Shown in pieces: positions 58,000 through 64,000 of a stretch of 64,000 nt of DNA. The translations under genes and the position numbers were made by a program. The stretch spans positions 28,132,501-28,196,500 of the forward strand of contig NC_088911.1 of the NCBI RefSeq assembly GCF_963576675.1. The letters are read 5' to 3'. Position 1 is the first letter of the stretch. The number at the start of each line of letters is the position of its first letter. This DNA comes from Euphorbia lathyris (Eukaryota; Streptophyta; Magnoliopsida; Malpighiales; Euphorbiaceae). The notes below the pieces were generated by a model, which worked only from the letters and a program-made list of their open reading frames with translations, ran no database searches and had not been told where the DNA came from.

Positions 58000-60019
58000 A
58001 ACCTTCTCGCACTTAAAACTTTACTTGTCCCCAAGTAAATTAAAAAACTAAACCCGCAATCACAAGCAAGCTAGAAAACCTCCCGGTTTGACTAGGTGCT
58101 TGACACAATTTCGAGCATCTGTAATTACATGCATTCGGAAATACAAGGTAGAGACACGATATCCAAAAGCCGCATTTCAATTATCATAGGTCATATGTTT
58201 TAAGAAAAAGAACACATGTTCAATTAAACGAGCTTGAGGGGATCGCTAAGTAAGACACCTCACCATAGGTAGTTCACTCATTTCACACAATTTTGGTGGC
58301 TAAGGTGTTTACTCTCGGCTTATGTTCTTGCTTAGGATCACGTTGATTTTGCACGTTCATCCGAGTTCCTCTACTATGCTATATGACTCCGATGATATCA
58401 AAAACAGCCTCGAATTGGGGTTGTAATGTGGTTAGAGGGTTAAAGGTACAACAAGGGTTAATAGTTCTAGCGCTAGAAAAACAAAGTTAAAATGGCTTTA
58501 GCAAATATGAAGTGACTGAGCTTTTTATTCATTCATTATTCTCTTTTTAGGATGTTTTCTTGAGACGTTTTGATTTTAAGAACTGGGGAATGAAGTTCTC
58601 CCCTTTTGTTCGTCTCTTTTCTTTTCTTTTCTTTTTCTGTTTTTCTCTTTTTCTTTCGCTTTTTCTTCTTTTTTTTGGGATAGTGATGCTCATTCACTTC
58701 TTAGCCTTTTGGCTTGCTACTATAATGCCATAAACAAAGAAAAAGCGCTAGAAGAAAACAAAGGCTCAATTTGAGCTTTGCAAAAACTTGGGTTAGGTAA
58801 CAAACTAAGTGATAGTTTGCAAAAATAAGGGTTAGAACGAAAGAAAATTTCTACAAACTACAAAAATACAGGCTCAAAGGGGCTTCCTAGAGTGGTTGAA
58901 AAAGAGAAAATAAGGTAAAGAAAAGGGTTAATTCTAATGAGGTTGATTCATCGTTTATCATCTCAAATCATTGCATGTAGGTTCAACACAGTATTAGGTG
59001 CAAAATCTGGAATCTTTCCACAAGTCAAAGCATTCACACAAAAATATCAAGAAAAAGAGCTTTTTGATGTTCGCTCTTAGGCTCAAATTCAACTCACAAT
59101 TCTTTGGGTTTCAATTTTGTGTTTAATAGTTCTCCCCAAACTCAAGTTTAACATCACATGCCTTCAATTCTTAAGTTATCTACCTAAGTAATGATTTCAG
59201 CATTTCTTCAAAAGTAGGGTCTAAATGCAAACTTTAGCTCATGCTTTTACAGATACAAGGATTGTGTCCTACACCTAAACTAGTTGTCATGCAATCTTAG
59301 ATTCGGTTCTCAGCCCTCAAGGACAAATAACGAAGTTTAGATTCGAAGGAGGTTCACGGTTTTAGGTCCTAAACATGCAAAACATAAATAAAACCCGAAA
59401 AACGCAAAACTAAACTAGACACGACGCAACAAAAAATTAAAAATTATACAATTTTTGTAAGTTTGTCTACCCCTCCTCCTCACACTTAAAATATGCAATA
59501 AGTTCCAACATTGCATCTAAAACCATCAAGCGCATGTGCAAAAAGTTAGGGTGGAGAAGACAACCTACTGATTTTATCGCAATCGCCAAAAACTTGACGA
59601 ATTTCGGTGCCAAATTTTTTTTTTATCTTTTTTATTTTTTTTTTATTTTTTTATTTATTTATTTCAGCTCCGTTCGGGAAAAAAAATCCCGAACCGTTGC
59701 TTATCTCGGCCAAGCAGCGGGCTGGGCGCCAGTGCCCAGCGGCGGGCTGGGCGCCAGAGCCCAGCTCGCGGCGAGCAGTGCGCAGCTCGCCGAGCTGGGC
59801 CTCCTGAGGCCAAATTTTTTTTTTATTATTTTAAACCTGAATACTTAAAAAAAATAAAAATAAAAATAAAATAAAATAAAATAAAATAAAACTAAACAAC
59901 TAAACTAAAATATCAATGTATAATATAAATAAAATAAACCTGAAAAGTTTTATTAAAACTTGGGTTGCCTCCCAAGAAGCGTTATGTTATAGTCGGTGAG
60001 CTCGACATAGAATTCCCGC
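58000..60019 (-). other. E5 3' noncoding region
   Basis: No ORF is supported. It contains a pyrimidine-rich stretch at 58605-58678, a T-rich run at 59617-59665, a GC-rich palindromic island at 59706-59815 and an A-rich run at 59846-59890. Decayed pol could lie here, but no RT or integrase motif was seen. Confidence 0.6.
59706..59815 (-). repeat. GC-rich hairpin island in the E5 interior
   Basis: CTGGGC-GCCAGT-GCCCAG, GCTGGGC-GCCAGA-GCCCAGC and GGCCTC-CT-GAGGCC follow one another, flanked by homopolymer-rich AT sequence on both sides. Confidence 0.8.
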
Positions 60020-60982
60020 CTAGGTGTATGCTTCTACTCGCGTTAGGAACTCGAACTCCTTAACAAATAACCCGTACCTACAAAACGGATTAAGAGCCTC
60101 AAATAAGTTTAATGAAAGTAGGAGGCCGAATTTAAACATATTATGAAAAAGTTTGGTTTGCTCCCTTTTGGATTCTCTTGGTGGGTCGAAGAGAATGAAA
60201 ACTTCTGAACAAGGAGTAAATCCAAACTTTTCTAACTTTTGAGGAAAAGGTAGTTGATATACACAAGCTTCGATTTGATCATTTATTTCTATCACATGAT
60301 TTAGAATTTCAGATTTTGAACCGGGGTTGCTTACCGCTTCCGGTTCTTCACTTACCTCGAGTGATGCATGTGATAGTGGACTTGGTTCTACCTTTTTGTC
60401 ATTCCTCAAAGAGATGGTTTGAGCTGATTCCCTTTGTGGGATTTCTATGTTTTCCTTTATGCCTGGGAGAGCATCTCGGGATTGCTTTTGCATCTCTTGG
60501 TTTATTTGAGCCAATTGGTTGCTCAAGTCCTTGCAAACCTCCTCGTTGATTGTAAGTCGGGCTGATATTCCTTTCAAAAGGGACAACACCTCATCTCGTG
60601 AGCTAGAGGGTTGTGGAGGAACTTGGCTTGCTTGTTCGTAAGGGAACATTCCCAATTCGTTTTCCCTATGCTCATTAACAAACCTATTTGGAGGCCTCAA
60701 CATGTTAGGATTCCCGTAGGACAGATTTGAGTGTTGAGGTCTCCTCCAATCACTACCATAAAAGCTGTAAGAATTGGGGTTAGAATTATACCTTTGGTGA
60801 TTACCCACAAAACTTACACTTTCATTGGTGTTGAGGCTCAGTTTCGCCATCAAGATATCCATTTTCCTATTTAACTCGGCCATGGAGGGATTGGGAGCCT
60901 CATTCTCCAGGGCATGAACGTATTGTCTTGATGGGATAGTAAACTTTTGAGCTTGCCACTCGACTCTTTCTTGCCAATTCAT
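60020..60982 (-). CDS. gag: E5 gag-like ORF
   Basis: 320 residues from ATG at 60980-60982. It has a coiled-coil-like segment (MAELNRKMDILMAKLS), an Asn/Tyr/Pro-rich stretch (RYNSNPNSYSFYGSDWRRP) of the kind found after the capsid domain in plant Tat/Athila-type Gypsy gag, a second helical segment (VCKDLSNQLAQINQEMQ), then an acidic linker and a C-terminal region. The canonical capsid fold and CCHC knuckle are not evident, so the ORF seems to be an internal piece of gag. It lies about 470 bases after the PBS. Its length, free of stops, suggests either youth or retained function in a non-autonomous element. Confidence 0.65.
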   Translation of the reverse strand: MNWQERVEWQAQKFTIPSRQYVHALENEAPNPSMAELNRKMDILMAKLSLNTNESVSFVGNHQRYNSNPNSYSFYGSDWRRPQHSNLSYGNPNMLRPPNRFVNEHRENELGMFPYEQASQVPPQPSSSRDEVLSLLKGISARLTINEEVCKDLSNQLAQINQEMQKQSRDALPGIKENIEIPQRESAQTISLRNDKKVEPSPLSHASLEVSEEPEAVSNPGSKSEILNHVIEINDQIEACVYQLPFPQKLEKFGFTPCSEVFILFDPPRESKREQTKLFHNMFKFGLLLSLNLFEALNPFCRYGLFVKEFEFLTRVEAYT

Positions 60983-60989
60983 TGATCAG

Positions 60990-61400
60990 AGAATGCTGAG
61001 AAAAAAGTGAAGTTCTAGCACAAAAGTTGATAAGTAAAAGTATATAGTTATGAATAAATACAAAAGATATGAACAAGTATAGAAGCTATAAAGATTATAT
61101 ATCAACAAGTATAGAGAATAAGTATAAAGAATTATGTATAAACAAGTATAAACGATATAAACAAGGATATTCACAAAAAGAATCGTATATAAACAAGTGT
61201 ATGTATAAACAGGTATATGTATAAACAAGTATAAACGATATAAACAAGGATATTTACAAAAAGAATCGTATATAAGCAAGTGTATGTATAAGCAAGTATA
61301 TGTATAAACATGTATAAATATGAACAAGTATAAATATAAACAAGTATTAACGGTTATAAACAAGTATAGATAAACAAGTATAAATGATATTCACAGAGAT
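60990..61400 (-). repeat. tandem repeats in the E5 leader
   Basis: A low-complexity region of 'aacaagtataaac' words. Two clear 83-base tandem units occupy 61141-61223 and 61224-61306, with diverged copies on both sides. The open frame across it simply reflects the repeats. Confidence 0.85.
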
Positions 61401-61455
61401 ATTCACAAAGGAATGCCTAAACTAACAAATCGACCTTTAGTGCAGAAGAAATAAA

Positions 61456-61473
61456 TCCCCGGCAACGGCGCCA
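61456..61473 (-). promoter_or_regulatory. E5 primer-binding site (tRNA-Asp)
   Basis: TCCCCGGCAACGGCGCCA is identical to the 3' end of plant tRNA-Asp, so the element strand is complementary to it. It lies six bases from the right LTR and fixes E5 as minus strand. Confidence 0.93.
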
Positions 61474-61479
61474 AAAACT

Positions 61480-63203
61480 TGACGCGGCCTCACGCGGTTG
61501 TGAGTGAGGCCGATCTTAGGGATAAGTGTACCCCGTCCTTATCAAGTAATAAATCTGGAAAGTCCAGGTATCGAATCCACATGACTTATTTACCACAAGT
61601 ATCGAATTACTAAGTCTCAGGTGTTTTCTAGGCTTTGTGGGTTTTGAGTTTGTTTTCTTAAGTTAATCTGCTCCTAGGTTGAATTACGCTACTCCTAGCT
61701 AAGTTATACTAGTTCTAACTAAGTTATTCTACGCCTAATTAAGTTAAACTACTCCTAATTAAGTTAAGCTACTCCTAATTAAGTTAAGCTACTCCTAATT
61801 GATCTTTCACTAATGCAATTACCCGAAGGAACATGGTATGAACGATAATAATGAAGTTAGGTTATTAGGTCTATTGGTTAAAAACCTAATCTAAGTCACT
61901 TGTATTCAAGGCGATTAACACTACTTACCCTCCTGAAGTTCCTAGTGCGTGATTCCCTTGTAAGGCCGAAACTAGGTCTAAGGCTCAGCAATTTGGGCTT
62001 AATCAACTAAGAGGTCGTCAATCTCATAGGCTCTGACTAGGTCAGATTCAGCTCACAATATGTGCCTACTCGATTTTGGGGCTTTTGAATGAGTTAAACC
62101 AATTGAATAAAGCGTAAGACAAAGATTAAACAATTAAACATAGAACAAAATAAGAGCTAAAATATTATTAAAGATGAATGATAATGTCACATGATACAAT
62201 TAGCCTAGGATTCATAGACTGTATCAAAGAGTACAAACAAGGAAAGGTAAAAGGAGATACGAAAATCCCTTTCAAGGAACCTGTCTACTCTGCAATCGGC
62301 TTCCTAGGTCTTAAGGACGGACCTTGAATATTCCTCGAGAACAGCTTTAAAGGAGCTTCAATGGAGGTCGAAGAAGATGGAGGAGATGGAGAGGAAATTC
62401 AAGGGGAAATCTAAAGTAATTTACAAGTAATGAAAGATGTCTAATTACATTGGAAAAATCCTATTTATAGGCGTGGCTCGGGCCCTTTTCTTGACCTATT
62501 TTCGTGTCCTTATGCAGGTAGGAAGTCGTGGGGTCCATCGTGGCGTCGTGGGGGCGAAATTGGTCTTTTTGACCAATTCCCGCAGGTCTGCTCGCCGAGC
62601 AGGGCGAGCTGCTCGGCGAGCAGGCATAGCCTACTCGGCGAGCAAGCCACCAGGGGCCTGCTCGGCGAGCAGGCACAGCCTGCTTGGCGAGCTGGCCTAC
62701 GAAGGCCAGCTCGCCCGAGCAGGCCCCTGAGGGCCTGTTCGGCGAGCTAGTATGGCCAGCTCGGCGAGCTGGCCTAAAATAGGCCAGTTCGTCGAGCAGT
62801 TTAGCCCGATGCGCCCCCGCGCGGTCGCCGAAATGCCAATAATGTGTCTTTTCACCCGAACTTATCCCTGCGCATGCACAAAAACTCCAAACAACATTAG
62901 TCCAAAGGCTAAATTGACCCGTCAATCGCTTATTTTGAGCAAACGCTTTCGTTTGGTGCGACTTTTGACGGATCAATTAGCTTCAAAAGATAACGGAATT
63001 ATAATATGCATGCCATTTTGGCCGTATTTGCCTAAATCGATCAAAAAACGAGCCTAAACAACGAAAAGTAAATAAAACATTTCTAATTTCTAACTAACTC
63101 ACACAAAAGCATTTAAATGCAAGAATTGCTTGCTTATTAACTAAATAACGCTAAAACCCGTCCTAAAACCGTACCCAAAGATAGGGGTTTTTGACCCCTA
63201 TCA
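61480..63203 (-). repeat. E5 5' LTR
   Basis: 1724 bases. It has one more 20-base 'ctactcctaattaagtta' unit near 61760 than the 3' LTR and a differently arranged GC-rich cluster at 62587-62800. Confidence 0.92.
62587..62800 (-). repeat. GC-rich palindrome cluster in the E5 5' LTR
   Basis: The same GCTCGGCGAGC units as at 57386-57596, but rearranged. It lacks the GCTCGTCGCGAGC duplication and has additional GCTCGGCGAGC units and an extra short 'ctagtatggccagctcgg' insertion. The central long hairpin is retained. Confidence 0.85.
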
Positions 63204-64000
63204 AGCATTGGGAGGAGGAAGAGAGTTGGTGGTTGGTTTTGGCCTGTTCGGAGTGAAGCTGGGTAAACAGTTGTTGAACTTCAACAGAAGTTGCATACAT
63301 GGAGTTTGCAGCTGACAGAGCTTGAAATTGACCCTGAAGAGAGTTCATGTGATTGACCATTGTCAGCTGGAGTTCGGCCAGCTTTGTTATGGATTCCTGC
63401 CTGGGTTGTTGAGACTGTAAAGAAGTCATGACACTCAGAAGATCATTAAGACCTTTGATTTCTATGAGAAGCTGAGTGACAGACGAAAGTTGAGTTGGCT
63501 CAACAGGAACTGACCCAGCGGCATCAGCGTTTGTTTGATGAAGGTCATGGAGTAGGGCTTGAGCTGAGTCAATGATTCTTCGACCAGACTCAGAGGCATT
63601 AAGATAATCGTAGGATCCATCATTGTTTAGCCCAGTTGCCGGAGTACGAGTAGAACCGGATGGTGGAGGTGTTTGGTTCTGCTCAATATTAGAAGTGTCA
63701 GCATGATCAGCGGCTGGACTTGAATTGATATTCTGCACTTGTGGTTGTGGAAGTGGTGGATCGGTAGAATTTTGTACTTGCTCAGAGTCAGGCTGAAGCT
63801 GACTGGATTTAGGAAGTTGAGGAATTTTAGCACTGACCTGAGTAGGTATTTCCTTAGCTAGCTCAGTATGTTGAGGAGCAACAACTTCGAGTACTTGCTC
63901 GGTATCACCTTGGCTTAGAGTAGCAATTGAGTCGGCATGTTCCTTAGGCTGAGAAATAGAGGCTTGTTTTCCTGATGCTCTATTGGAGGAGACTCAGTGG
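63204..64000 (-). pseudogene. E3 downstream ORF, middle part, continuing off the window
   Basis: After the E5 target duplication, the frame of the E3 downstream ORF resumes on the minus strand (KTNHQLSSSSQ reading towards 63204). It contains ASESGRRIIDSAQALLHDL, matching the E1/E2 segment TESGK-IDSVQALI, and a Gln-rich coiled-coil-like region. Upstream towards 64000 it is Pro/Gln/Ser-rich. A possible in-frame TGA near 63995 was noted but sits at the window edge. Confidence 0.78.

Larger units (their letters stand above)
56299..63203 (-). mobile_element. E5, non-autonomous Gypsy-type LTR element (gag-like only)
   Basis: 6905 bases with LTRs TGACGCGG...CCCTATCA as written. TSD AGCAT lies at 56294-56298 and 63204-63208. 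The PBS at 61456-61473 matches tRNA-Asp, usual for plant Gypsy elements of the Tat/Athila side, and sets the orientation as minus. The only coding sequence is a gag-like ORF; there is no protease, RT, RNase H or integrase. This is the layout of TR-GAG or LARD-type elements that depend on a partner's enzymes. Confidence 0.88.
44639..64000 (-). mobile_element. E3, third Sirevirus-like element (partial, with E4 and E5 nested)
   Basis: It begins TGTTGGTCCC in the LINE, with GGATA just before it as the probable left TSD. The left (3') LTR totals about 1332 bases after removing E4. Polypurine repeats and the downstream ORF follow. Gag, pol and the 5' LTR would lie beyond the window. It is the same family as E1 and E2 but visibly more diverged. 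Confidence 0.85.

Noticed and set aside
60986..61363. A 125-residue Tyr/Leu-rich open frame resembling a membrane protein
   Set aside because: It is a translation of the 'aacaagtataaac' tandem repeats in the E5 leader, not a gene.
62461..62976. A 171-residue minus-strand open frame in the E5 LTR, with a partner at 57236-57574
   Set aside because: It spans the palindromic GC-rich cluster, where repeated Ala/Arg/Gly codons arise from the repeats; the open frames differ between the two LTRs.

Overview
This window is plant nuclear DNA, most likely from a eudicot. The evidence is an intron-containing plant-type trehalose-6-phosphate phosphatase (TPP), Copia and Gypsy LTR retrotransposons primed by plant tRNAs, LINEs and MITEs, and AT-rich intergenic DNA. 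I see no tRNA, rRNA, CRISPR or bacterial feature. The species cannot be named from the sequence. All divergence figures are hand counts.

Left half (1-41150): a tandem array of just over two host units, split by retrotransposons. Each unit holds eight in-phase 3' exons of a TPP gene, followed by two short exons of an unrecognised gene, called gene X here. Unit 1 (40-8250) carries TPP copy 1 (2330-5676), open in all eight exons but with no visible 5' exon. Unit 2 (30945-40442) carries TPP copy 2 (33228-36025), a pseudogene with two lost splice acceptors, a deletion and a lost catalytic Asp. Unit 3 (40443-about 41150) is a stub. Between units 1 and 2 sits E1 (8251-30944, + strand), a Sirevirus-like Copia element with TSD ATTCT, inserted in the last exon of gene X. 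E2 (18824-30002, - strand, TSD ACAGT) is a member of the same family and lies inside the 3' LTR of E1. The first 39 bases of the window are the 3' end of another LTR of this family at the same target site.

Right half (41150-64000): a Mutator-like inverted-repeat element (41530-42683), a truncated LINE reverse transcriptase (about 42960-44638), and a third Sirevirus-like element, E3 (44639 to beyond the window, - strand), inserted in that LINE. E3 holds two later arrivals. E4 (45803-55029, - strand, TSD TATGG) is a different Copia lineage inside the E3 LTR. E5 (56299-63203, - strand, TSD AGCAT) is a non-autonomous Gypsy-type element with only gag-like coding, inside the E3 downstream ORF. A second LINE fragment (37806-39615) lies in unit 2 only.

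No autonomous element appears intact. E1, E2 and E4 pol carry nonsense codons or frameshifts, and E2 gag has lost two zinc knuckles. The observations most worth following are the duplicated insertion junction with its empty site at 40409, the abrupt change in paralogue divergence inside TPP intron 2, the reciprocal decay of TPP and gene X copies, the roughly 930-960-codon downstream ORF shared by E1-E3 (NLS-like, acidic and coiled-coil-like, not envelope-like), and dense GC-rich hairpin islands in the noncoding parts of both E4 and E5.
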